A stretch of DNA of 64,000 bases from Coffea arabica (lineage: Eukaryota > Streptophyta > Magnoliopsida > Gentianales > Rubiaceae), in assembly GCF_036785885.1 (NCBI RefSeq), contig NC_092310.1:992001-1056000 (forward strand), read 5' to 3'. The translations under genes and the position numbers were made by a program. Below, in pieces: positions 34,701 to 49,001 of this stretch. The notes beneath the pieces are model-generated. The model saw only the letters and a program-made list of their open reading frames with translations, was not told the origin of the DNA and did no database searches. How positions within the stretch are numbered: the stretch's first letter is position 1; each line of letters begins with the position of its first letter.

Positions 34701-36720
34701 TTGGTTCCAACCTAAATTTTTGATCACTTCGGTAAAACTTGGTTCCAACTAGGCATGTCAATGGATCAGATCTTATCCAGACCCAATATATTTGAGTAGG
34801 ATTTGGATTTAATTTCTCAAATTCATACCCTATCCAGACCCAAACCCCATGAGAGAGTCGTGGATCTGGGTAGGGTCTGATTTTCTAGAATTTATATCCA
34901 AATCCAGACCCATATCAGAGTTTATCCAGACCCATATATATAATTAAATAATATATATATTAGAAATTTATAAAATAATATAATATTTTATGGCTATTGG
35001 ATCGAATACAGTAAGATATTATGGCATCAGAATCTACATTTAGTGTTGGTGATTGGTTGACTGATGAGACTCGTGCCAAATTGCTTCTAGATGTGATTGA
35101 AATATTAGGGACTACTGATGATTGGATTGAATAAATAAATAAAAAATGAGCGAGTGTTTATAAATCTTTTTATTCTAGTATTTATTTGCCATCGGTTCTT
35201 AATCAAATGATTGTTATCTCATTCACTATTATAGTGTTGGATTACGAGACATTTGCCAGCATTGAGATTTAAATAAGAAAAAGAGGTATAAAATTACAGT
35301 TTTTTAATAAGACTAAATATTTATATATGTTTTGGTTGTTTTCTTTTTTAAAAATTAATCCTAGTTGTCATTGTAATTGATACAAACTTTTTCAATAAAA
35401 GGAGAAAAGGTAAAGGCCAACAAATGAAATATTGATGTGAATGCAGTTGAATATTTAAAAATATATAGAAGTAGTCAATAATAATTCTTTTTTTGAATTC
35501 AAAATATTGCACTCAATTTGTTGAATGTTAATTTTATTATTTGAAAACAAAAATTGGATGGCATTTCTATTATTTATGAACTTTATATATTTTTAGTACA
35601 TTTTTACTTAAGTATTTTCAGAAAATACCCATGGATGCACGACTTACTTTTTCAGACCCAAAAGGGTTTAGATCTGGGTCTGGGTCTAACTAAATTAAAT
35701 AGATCTGGATTTGAATCAAAGGGATCAAACTCAGACCCTACCAATTGACATGCCCAGTTCCAACCTAAATTTTTGATCACTTTTTAGTCTAAAATCACCA
35801 CGTAACCCATATGTAGTTATTCTATATGTGTGTGTGTGTATAAAGTCAAATTCCACTTTTTGTTGTACAAAATGAATATAAATTTAGTCAGATTTCACTT
35901 TTTAAAAAGAAAAAATGAACATAGTTCGGATTAAATCTTACTTTTTTAAAGGTAAAAACGAATATGGATCTGATCATTTATTTGATTACAAATAGGATCT
36001 AATCTTTTTCCTCTAAAAAATGACCATAAATAGGTCATGTGATGGATTCACGGTAAAAAGTATTTGAAAACATAAGTTGAGACCAAAATTTACTAACTTG
36101 ATTTTGTGAAAAACGTAAATTTGTTAAAAAATAAAAGATAAAAAATTCATTTTATCGAAATATGAAGGACATTTTGAATAATTTTCCCTTTTAAACTAGT
36201 AAAATTGATAAATTCCAAGCATAAAATCAAGTAGAGTACCATCAAGTTGAGTTGAATTTATGGCGTGAGGGATATATTAGGTGGTCAAAGAAAAGCGAAT
36301 ATAAGTGAGAGATTTCGAATTCAAATCTTTCGACTTATACTAATAAAAAAAATTTTGAGTCGAATTTGAGTAGTGCACTACTTGAATTCTACTCGAATAA
36401 AAATATTTCGATTCAAGTTCCTAAAAATTGACCTTGAGGCTCTAGCTCAATCTTATTTGGCTTTGTTCGAATTCGAGTTCAAATTTAATCAAATCGTCCT
36501 CAATCAAACTTGTTGATATAAATTATTATTTTATATAACTTTAAACAAGAAATACAATGTTCAATTTTTGCTAATAAATATAAGAATAAAAAATATAAAT
36601 GCATATTCAAAACTCGATTAAGTGCGATTAAGCTGCACGGCTCATCAAACCGTTCAGAGGCACTGGAACTCGATTAATGCAACTTTCAAGTCAAAACTTT
36701 GACCAAGCGGAATTGTGAGT
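34701..36720 (+). repeat. long host duplication, copy B (split by a hAT remnant)
   Basis: Equivalent to copy A. It lacks the Harbinger MITE but carries the hAT remnant 34750..35756. A (TG)n tract lies near 35829. Confidence 0.82.
34750..35756 (+). mobile_element. hAT transposon remnant with transposase tail, 1.0 kb
   Basis: The perfect 8 bp flank GTTCCAAC occurs at 34742..34749 and 35757..35764. Ends are TAGGCATGTCAATGG and, read inward on the right, TGGGCATGTCAATTGG. Both subterminal regions repeat CAGACCC motifs. Inside, about 35008..35130 reads ASESTFSVGDWLTDETRAKL and ends ...TTDDWIE before a stop. ASES.FS is the hallmark of the hAT transposase C-terminal dimerisation domain, so this is an internally deleted autonomous element. 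Upstream of that fragment the coding sequence is lost. Confidence 0.85.
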
Positions 36721-36789
36721 AGTTAAAATAATAATAATAATTAATGGTAGCATAACTGCGCTTAACCCGTATAATTTCACAGGTGGCAC

Positions 36790-38107
36790 ATCCCCCCACT
36801 ACTTATAAGCCGCGTGGTGGATAGTAGGGTTTCCAATTCCCAAAATCGAGACCCAAATAAATACACGTCGTTTTGCTCTAACCCTAACGCTTACTCCGCT
36901 TGTTCTTCGTCGCCGCCGAATCGGTATCTCTTCCTTCTTTTTCTGCCTTCTAGGGTTGATTTCTTCCCCCCTTATGTCCCTCAATTTGCCCCTTTTTTTA
37001 CTGAATTTGCTTCGTTGTTTGTTGTTCTTTGTAGGTTCGGAAATTAACCACCGGCTGCTCCACCTTACGTATGTTGTATTCTCTTTTCTGATTCGGTTTT
37101 TCTTGTTGCATTATTGGGGGAAAAGATCATATTCTGTTGTTATTTTATGGTCTAAAGTTTGCTGTTTGTGTTTTTTCTTTTCTTTGAAAGGTTGATTTCA
37201 AAGTAAATTTTACTGTTCTTGGCGCGTTTTAATTACTTGGCTATTATTAATTAAGTGGGTTTGAAGAGAATGAGATGATGATGATTTTTCTAGTTATTTG
37301 ATGGCCGATTTGATGGCGATTTATCTTGTATTAGCTCTAGCTGATCGTTCTCTGGCTGAAGCGGCTTTAAAATAGTGAACCTTGTTGCGTGATAATATAA
37401 ATAAAAAGATTTCTTTTCTGTTCTGAAATTGTTTTGTCTTTTTTCCTCGAGTTTCGCAAATGCAGTTATTGGTTTGGAGGTGGATTTTTATTTAGAAGAG
37501 AATGAAATGATGACACTTTTATGTTTTGATGGCCAATGTGATGGCTTTGAACGTGTATTAGCTCTAGCTGATCATTCTCTTTATTGGTGACTTTTCAGCT
37601 AGTGTTGCCTCCCACAGCCCTATTTTTTATCTTAGTGTAACTTGCCATTTATGGGGTGTCTGTTTTGTATTTTCTTTAGTTTTTGGAAGATGATGGTAAT
37701 CATTGAGTTGTCACAGTCTTCATATGGTAGGCAAAACTTAGGTGTGAAGTATAAGGATGAATATGGATTATGGTCATTTTAGTATGACAAATTGGTCTTC
37801 TGATTGCTTTGGCTATTGAAAGCCATAAAGTGAGCAAGGTATATTATCTTTTTATGTAGACCCAGTTTGCAATTTTGGGTTTTTGTGGGAGATGCATTTT
37901 ATAACCATGTTAAAGTGACTAACATCTTCTTCTTGTTAATGTGAACTGAAAAGTTCACAATTTAGGTCGTCATTGCAATTTTTAGACACTGTTTACAATT
38001 TTAAATTTGTGCGCATGTAGTTTCTGTTGCATGCCTACATACAAATTGATATCTTCTTCCTGTATAATTGTGCTTTTCAGGTTTTGAAGCATTTCAGATT
38101 TTGAAGA
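36790..38107 (+). promoter_or_regulatory. promoter and multi-exon 5' UTR of the SR gene
   Basis: A TATA-like TTATAAG lies near 36803, with TAGGGTTT at about 36827 and the telo-box AACCCTAA near 36881, typical of plant translation and RNA-processing genes. Leader exons fit the splice consensus: up to 36923 (donor GTATCT), 37035..37068 (donor GTATGT) and 38081..38107 with the ATG. The second leader intron (about 1 kb) contains a diverged local duplication: GATGGCC...GTATTAGCTCTAGCTGATC occurs near 37300-37350 and again near 37530-37580. Exon borders are predictions from consensus alone. Confidence 0.6.
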
Positions 38108-40913
<2,806 letters not shown>

Positions 40914-40998
40914 TTCCGACAGGGTGCTGTTTTAATGTTAGTATCAGATCTGAGTTGCTTTAGCGTCTAACTGGATTTGAAGATGTGTGCTGATTTTT

Positions 40999-41271
40999 AA
41001 ACGTATTTAGATACTTGTGGTTTTGCCTTTGGTATTCTCGGATTATGTATTCAAGTGAATTGAACGTTTAGGCATAATGGTCATCTTCCCTTCGCTCTTA
41101 CCTAGTAAGAATGAGAGGCAAATTCGCTTGAATATTCTTGAACGTATTTAGATACTTGTGGTTTTGCCCTTGGTTTTCTTGGATTGTATATTGAAGTGAA
41201 TTGAACGTTTAGGCATAATGGTCATCTTCCCCAGTCTTATCTGGTAAAAATGAGAGGTAAATTGAACAGGG
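40999..41271 (+). repeat. two-copy tandem repeat in the SR gene 3' flank
   Basis: Copies 40999..41140 and 41141..41271 share AACGTATTTAGATACTTGTG, GTGAATTGAACGTTTAGGCA and ATAATGGTCATCTTCCC. They start 85 bp after the stop codon, so they lie in or just beyond the 3' UTR and may duplicate polyadenylation signals. Confidence 0.85.
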
Positions 41272-42330
41272 GTGGTAACCCAGGTTTTTGGCCTTGGTGA
41301 AGGTTAATCAGCTAATGGATTCTTTGGCTTGGGGACTTGACATTTATGTAGTTTAGGAACTGAAATGTTGCTTCTCGTGATTGTCGAAAGCTCGTGCCAA
41401 GCTTTTTCCATGGCTTTAGATCCGTTGTTCATTTTGTGAACTTGTATTGATACCCAGGTCCAGATCCCTCCTGATTCTCTGCCAGTTCGTGTGAAGGCTT
41501 GTCAATTGAGAGGCATGGAATTTTAATCTGTTGCAGCTCTAAGAATTTCAAGTTTATGGTACAAAATTTGCTATCATATTTTATAAACCGGAGGGAATTA
41601 AGAAAGCGAAAACATACTGAGGTAAAAGGTACAGCGAGTATTCTTTTTCCGCCTTCTTGGCGCGGTCTTCTAGTTTCTTGGCTGTTGGATTGAACATCTT
41701 TTAGACGCATGTGGGGCTCAACCATGCGATTTTTCCCAACGGCTCTTTTAATTGTCATATTGCTGTCTAATCCATCAGTGCTGATTTAATTTTAATGCTC
41801 AACGATTTCTTTTTTTTTTTTACCAATTTATTACACCATTCCTATTTCCTGCATACTATCCCATTAAGAAATCATTGTTTGGAGCCTGTAAAGGGATATC
41901 TAGCATGCATGTATGAATTCCTCGGAGCAAAACTATAATCATAAGGAGTTGCCAAGAAATTTTCAGATTGGCCAGAGTTGGCAGCTCAACTAGCTGTTTC
42001 TGAAACATTTTAACTTTTTTCTCCCTTGAATGAATCAAAGGAATACACAGGAAATTTTTGGCATTTTGCTGTCGAATCACGTTGTCTAGTGGGCGGGCCA
42101 AGGGAGGTTGATGGGGGCATGAAGCCTTCCAAGAATTCAGCAACAAGCGTTGAGACAACTATCATGCCATTTGCTGTAGCACATGTGCAATTGCTACAAC
42201 AAATAGCAGTATGACAAGAGCAACACTGCTCATCTTTCTTGCCTCCACTTTTATGTTAGGTCTATTTGACGTGCCTCTATTGGTTACTCGTTCAGACGTA
42301 TTTTAGGTGTTAAATTTTTCGAAAGGCAAG
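41272..42330. other. intergenic DNA
   Basis: No gene recognised; the minus-strand frames at 41429-41758 and 41856-42158 have no coding character that I can see. Confidence 0.4.
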
Positions 42331-44373
42331 TGCTCCGTTTGGATTAGCTGTTTTTGGGTTTGTTTTTCAAAAACACCACTGTAGCATTTTGAATCTGAAA
42401 AACAAGTCCGTTTGGATTAGTTATTTTTTTGGTTGTTTTTCAAAAACTCAATGAAAAACTTTTACTGTAGATTTTTTTGGATTATTTTTAGAGGTATTTT
42501 TGAAACATATTTTGAGTATTTTTAGAATATTATAATTTTTATATTTTTATATAAATATACATTTATGCATTTATAATACATTTATAGATATTTATAAATA
42601 AATATATTTATATATTCATATAAAAATATATAAATGTATTATATTATATATAATACATAATATATTTATATTTATAAATGTATAAGTGTATATTATTATA
42701 AATGTATAAATTAGAAATGAATATTATAAATATATTATAAATTATAAGTGTATATTATTATAAATGTATAAATTAGTATATTATAAATATATTATAAATT
42801 ATAAGTGTATATTATAAATGTATAAATTAGTATATTATAAATATATATTAATATTATGTAGAAATGTATTTATATAATTAATATAAATGTATATATGTAT
42901 TGATATTATGTATAAATGTAAAATTAATATTATGTATATTAATATAAATGTATAAATGTATTATATTATATATAATACATAATATAAATATATTTATAAA
43001 TGTATAAGTGTATATTATTATAAATGTATAAATTATAAATGAATATTATAAATTATAAGTGTATATTATTATAAATGTATAAATTAGTATATTATAAATA
43101 TATTATAAATTATAAGTGTATATTATAAATGTATAAATTAGTATATTATAAATATATATTAATATTATGTAGAAATGTATTTATATAATTAATATAAATG
43201 TATATATGTATTTTTTATTATGTATAAATGTAAAATTAATATTATGTATATTAATATAAATGTATAAATGTATTATATTATATATAATACATAATATAAA
43301 TGTATATTTAAATGTATAAGTGTATATTATTAAAAATGTATAAATTATAAATGAATATTATATAAATGTATAAATTAATAAATTATAAATGAATATTATA
43401 TAAATGTATAAATTAATAAATTATAAATATATATTAATATTATGTAGAAATGTATTAATATAATTAATATAAATATATACATGTATTAATATTATGTATA
43501 AATGTAAAATTAATATTATGTATATTAATATAAATATATAAATGTATTATATTATATATTATACATAATATAAATGTATATTAATATTAATATAAATATA
43601 TAAATGTATTATATTATATATTATACATAATATAAATGTATATTATAAATATACATAAATATTTATATATTATGTATAAATGTATAATATATTATATATT
43701 ATATTATATATAATTTATATAACATATAATATTTATGTAAATATATTATAAATATATAAAAATATATTATAAATAAAATAAAATATTTATAATATGTATG
43801 TATAAATATATAATATTAGAAATGTATAATATATATAATATACATTATTATTAATATAATTTATGTATAATATACATAATTGAAATATACATATTAATAT
43901 ATATTAGTATATATTATAAAACAAAATTGAATAAATATATTTATAAATTTATATATAAATAAATGTATTTATATAAATATATAATATTTATTTCAATTGA
44001 TATATTATATATAATATTATACATAATTGAAATAAATATATTTATATTAATATAATATATATAATATACATAATTGAAATATACATATTAAAATACATAA
44101 TTGAAATATACATATTAAAATATATTAAAATATAATTGAAATATACATATTAAAATACATAATTAAAATATACAAATTGAAATATACTTATTAAAATATA
44201 CAAATTAAATATACATAATTGAAATATATTTGGAGTTGTTTTTGATATATTGTTTGGATATGGTGTTTTTGAAGTTGTTTTTGAAATACACATTACTGTA
44301 TCAAAACATTATTTGGAATGTGAAAAACAGTTTTTCAAAAACAGGTGCAAAAACACTCCATCCAAACGCAGCC
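42331..44373. mobile_element. MITE-like element expanded by an AT minisatellite
   Basis: Left end TGCTCCGTTTGGATTAGC and right end, read inward, GGCTGCGTTTGGATGGAG are imperfect inverted repeats. GTTTTTCAAAAAC-type subterminal motifs occur on both sides, and the flanking 3 bp repeat AAG lies at 42328..42330 and 44374..44376. TCCGTTTGGATTAG occurs a second time at about 42407. Such ends with 3 bp duplications resemble PIF/Harbinger MITEs, which are usually a few hundred bases; here about 1.7 kb of A/T-only repeat fills the centre. Confidence 0.65.
42530..44230. repeat. A/T-only minisatellite with a 280-320 bp higher-order period
   Basis: Almost free of C and with few G. The block ATGTATTATATTATATATAA (or a close variant) recurs near 42635, 42952, 43265 and 43545. 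Each time it is followed by similar strings such as AATGTATAAGTGTATATTA and TATTATGTAGAAATGTATT, giving a long period. Shorter units (TATAAATGTATAAATTA) repeat inside. The 3' third changes to an ATTGAAATATACATATTAAA-type unit. Confidence 0.85.
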
Positions 44374-44376
44374 AAG

Positions 44377-46550
44377 ATTAATTAGAAAAATATTTAAATA
44401 TAAGAGAAGATAATAATTGTTAATACGTGTATATACATAATGGATTACACAAAATTAACGTGTGTTAACGGGTGCTTGCCTAATGGGCACTCGTTACAAA
44501 AACCCTTTATTTGGATAGCAAATTATCCCAAATAATATTTCGCTTGCATTATAAACAAAATTTTCAACCCGTCTTTTTTATATTATCAACTATCTTTTTA
44601 TCTCACATACATTACATCACAAAAAATATTACAGTAATTATTCTAAATAATATTTCAAATAATACTCTATTCAAACAAACCAGTTACTAACTTTCTTTGT
44701 AATGTGCACACTCTATGACAGTTGACAAGAAAACCACACCTTTCTCAAGTAGACACAATCATGGACGACAATTCCTGTTTCAAGAATTTGGAAAGTCTTA
44801 AATGGTAGCTTTCATTAAACATTAAATGCTTCGAGAATTCAGAATGCAGGTTTCAGTAGCTTTCAATGACCATATTATATACACTACATGTTCCATATTG
44901 AATGCCACTGAAGCCAAATTTGGGAACTCTTGAAACGGAAACTGTTGGACTTTGATTGCACCTGCTTTCTCCAGAAGAATGTACTACACATTTTGTTATA
45001 TTATCTAATGCTGTTTGGATCTGTTCAAAGGTTATTTGCTTGGTTTTACTACCTTTCTAAGGACCACAGTTAAATTCTCTAAGGCCTGCATTGTGGGAAG
45101 ATGCAGGATTAAATAATTAAGCTCGAGACATAGGAACATGCATTGGATATCTACCATGGCCCAGACGTTGTTTCTTTTTCTTAATCTTAAACAACTATAG
45201 CCTAATTCTGAATTGATCTTATGTCCATCTATTAGCATTTGATTGAGGATGAAGAAGTGTAAGATTACCAAGCATGTTTCTTGGATTTTTTAAAAATTAA
45301 AAAAAAGGTTTCTTTTTGAAATTACGACAACCCCCTTGAACTATTTGAAAATTGAGTAATTTATGCTTGTGACAACTTCAATGGCAGGAAGCAGAGCAAA
45401 GGGATCTGGAACCGGATTAGGGGTAAATTATTCAGGCAGTGTATTGTGGTGGTCTCCTAATTTATTGTGATGGTACACGGCTGCCATCCAAATGGTAGAA
45501 TTCCATAGGAACACGAAGCTTTTTTCTTTCGTCTATGGAACATAGTACACATAAATGGTAGTACAAAATTTTCTTAAAGTTTCGATGGATATTGGTTGTA
45601 CACATATTTATTTGTCAATGTGTAGATGGAAAAATTTTAACTTTTTCCGTGAACTTAATTCTTATTTATTTATTTATCTCACATACATCATCAAATTCTT
45701 ACTATACATTTTTTTATAAAAAATTTTAAAAAATAGTAATCCAAACTGAAAACACATTTTTCACAAAAACTGATACTTAAACTAGTATCCGTTACACATC
45801 TGTCATGCAAATTCAAACACTACTTCAACGTTTGTTTCAGTTTATCAAGAAAGAAGAAATTGAGTCATGATGATATAATTGCACCCAACATTTATAACCT
45901 GATAGAAGAAAAGATTGTAACAGCCCAGCTGGAATGTGAAAAGTTGCCATGAGACCTGTGACTCTTCAAGTCCCTTATTTTACTCCTCAATTAGAGAAAA
46001 AGCACAAATCTTTTTGGAGGGAAATCTTAAAAGACAAGGACCCCATATGCGGCCAACTCATCTACTACTAATAGTATGGGATGCCTCAAAAGAAAAATGA
46101 AAATCCATTACACCACCTGCTTTGCTGTACTGAACTAGACTAGACATATGGTGATAATCTCAATGCATCCAAGAAACCCAAAAAAAAAAAAGGACAAATA
46201 AAAGAAGAATCTTTTTACAATTTTGGTATTTTATTTTTTGATCCAAGCACATATCAAAAAGACGAAGCTAAATAACAAAAGACACTACTGTAGTGTAGTC
46301 AATGTCTGGAACTGAGAAGTCCGAGATTTATAGTAGAGCCTTTACTAGAAGCTCCCTGCCCCTTTCTTCCCAGGTCCTTTTAGCTTCTCGCTAACGTACT
46401 TAAGCTACATTTTCATATTTTAGTACTATACTTGTATTTATTTTAATATTATAGGTGTACGTGGGCTAAAATTGTACTAGAATTAGTATACTAATTTTGG
46501 TTGGTGGGGCCATGTTTTGAACAATAATAATTATGACATAAATTGAAGGT
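44377..46550. other. intergenic DNA
   Basis: No gene recognised. A short minus-strand frame at 45032-45271 has no support. The last few hundred bases would include the promoter of the beta-glucanase gene. Confidence 0.4.
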
Positions 46551-49001
46551 TTATTTGGGGAGTGTAGTAAATAGTTTCCAGTTTATGCAAGTTTGAACTC
46601 TGAAGTGGCTCTTGCGGTGCTCTCTAGGATTTTGTCTTTTGGTTCTGTTTTGTGGGTTGTCAGTTTTTTCTTTGAAAAGTTTGGTAGTGGTTTCACATTA
46701 CGTTGTGACTTTCTATAGGGCTTTGCTGAGGTTTTCTTGATTCTTTGTGAAAGCAGATTTCTTGGGTGCTGCAATTAAGTTGAAGATAAAAGGTACTTTT
46801 TCATTTTCTGCCTCTATTCTCTAAAAATTGGTTCTTGATTTTCTGCTTCTGGGTTTTTGCTAAATATTGTGCTTTCAAGGGGTTTTTTGAGTGTGGGTTT
46901 TCTTAGTGGAGCTAAAATTGTAGTGGGTTCACTTTTTATTCTCTTCTGGGTTTCGTTTGTTGATTTTTAAATTCTTGGAACATAGTGTATGATAAAGCTA
47001 GTTTCTTTCGGCATTAGTGCTCTTCTGATTGTCTGAAACAAATTTTGTTTTTTAAAATCTAGTTGGTGCTCACAACTTTTGTTCTGGTTTTCTGTTCTCG
47101 CAAGGATGATGTTTTTGCTTGCTGAATCTTTGCATTTTTTTGGTGCTCCTTTATGTTCTGTTAATGGCTTATGTGGATTTGCTTTCTTATTGTTGCTAAT
47201 GAAACTGATGGTGATTTTTATAAAGTTGCTAGCTTTTTCACTTTCTTACTTCTCTGTCTCTGTTGAACAATCTGTTCCAAACTTTCTTCAAGCTGTAAGG
47301 TATAGAGTGTTTTAAGACTCAAACAGCTATTTGCTGTTTCTACATTTTACTTGTTTGTCAATAGACACACGAGCTATTTCATTTGCTACTTTGTTTATTA
47401 TGAGACTTGTTGAATCTTTTAAAAAATTTGGCCGTTACAGTACATTAGTTTCTTTCTTAATCAGTTTATCCGTTTTTCATGAACTTGTACTTCTACTACA
47501 CGACATTCTGGTGTTCTTAGCATTATTACATTCTGGTTGCTTGTGTATGAAACATTTCTTTCTGCATTAAGTCTAAAAATTGATACTTTGTTTAAATGAT
47601 ATTACTCTTAAAAACTATGACATACTTTCTTTGCTTTTCAGTCATAAAAGTTGATTGTAATGCTCTTGTCTAATGGTGGGATTTTCACTTAAAAGAACTT
47701 TAGTGGTAGCAGTAAGACCAGCTCTCTAATAAGGGAACATCATCTTTTGCGACTGGAAAGCAGCATGTAATGGAAATTAATTTTGATGAAAATGAGAAGT
47801 ACATGGATGAACTCTGATAAAGGTAAAGCAAGAAAGGATAATCTAAGAGATGATTATACAAATGAAACGGTACACATGGATTGTTGGAAAATAACAAAAC
47901 AGTGGCAGTGGCAGTGGCAGTGGCAGAATTACCTTAGGGAAGACAATATCGCATAGATGGAGTTGTTCATTTTACACCAACAGGAGGTAGTAATCTTTTA
48001 AACATATTGCGGTAAAATGTGGCTTGACAGTGAACATAAACCTAGATGGAATAGCATGCAGAAGTACATTTGGTACTGATTTATGGTAACATGGGATAAA
48101 GGTTTTCTGGATTATGGAAATTTGACAGCATATTAAGTGCAATACTTTCCTTAATCTGCTTTTTAACTTTTCCTTGTGCGGTCTTCATCTTGCTGTCATA
48201 TACTTGACTTGTTGTAGTATGTGTATGTCAAGTGGATATCTTGTATAGTTCTTTAAACATGTTAATGTTCACATGCACAACTCTTGTGGAAAAATAGATT
48301 TTTATTTTTTTCTGCTTCTAATATTTCTTTGACCATAAGTTATTCTTTGACCACAAACCTTTTAAAGTTGGTAGGCAACAGAGACACTGCTGTCCTCCTA
48401 TCATTAGAAACCATCCAGTCTCAGACCATGTTATCATTCTAGCTTAAAACCATTCTGCTACCGGCTTTCATCCTGACATAGAGAACATTTTAGTGCTTCT
48501 TATACGGAAAAAGCAGCCACCAGATGTGGTTCAGCTATGTTGTATTATCTTCTGGTCGAATTTTTAATTAGAGGAGTTGTTTAATGTTAGTCTAGGTTTG
48601 CATAGTTTGGCCGTGTGCTCTGCATGGTGCATTGCTGCAGTTTCAATGATCATTCTAAGAATCATTAGAGTCAGCGACTATAGATGTACTACCTGCTTGA
48701 TCTGTCTTTCTGAATTGCCGCTGTTTCTTTGAGATGAATTCCAGTTAGCCTGTCTATGAGAACTTAAACAGAATGAGCTTCTTTTGAACCTTGATCATCT
48801 TTCAAGGTTTGAGGCTACACTTACATGATACAAGGTCATTAGTTCTTCAGTTAATTGTCATGCTTTACCTATAACATAGATCCATGTAATAGACAATGTA
48901 CCGTGTGTAACCACGATTTATCTGCATCTTTAGCAGTCTTGCTAAAAGAAAGAAGACAGATCTGCAGTGAGTCAAAATTGTACTTTATGGTGGACCCAAG
49001 G
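46551..49001 (+). promoter_or_regulatory. probable 5' UTR and leader intron of the GH17 gene
   Basis: From about 46580 the plus strand is T/G-rich leader-like and ends in AAGATAAAAG|GTACTTTTTC near 46791, a possible donor. About 2.1 kb of T-rich intron-like DNA follows, up to the coding start. A GTGGCA run (about 47900-47925) lies in it. The minus-strand frames are shadows. The first-exon position is a prediction only. Confidence 0.4.

Noticed and set aside
42540-44230. Possible CRISPR-like or satellite array
   Set aside because: Repeats are A/T-only, variable and without spacers, in a plant context; it is a minisatellite.
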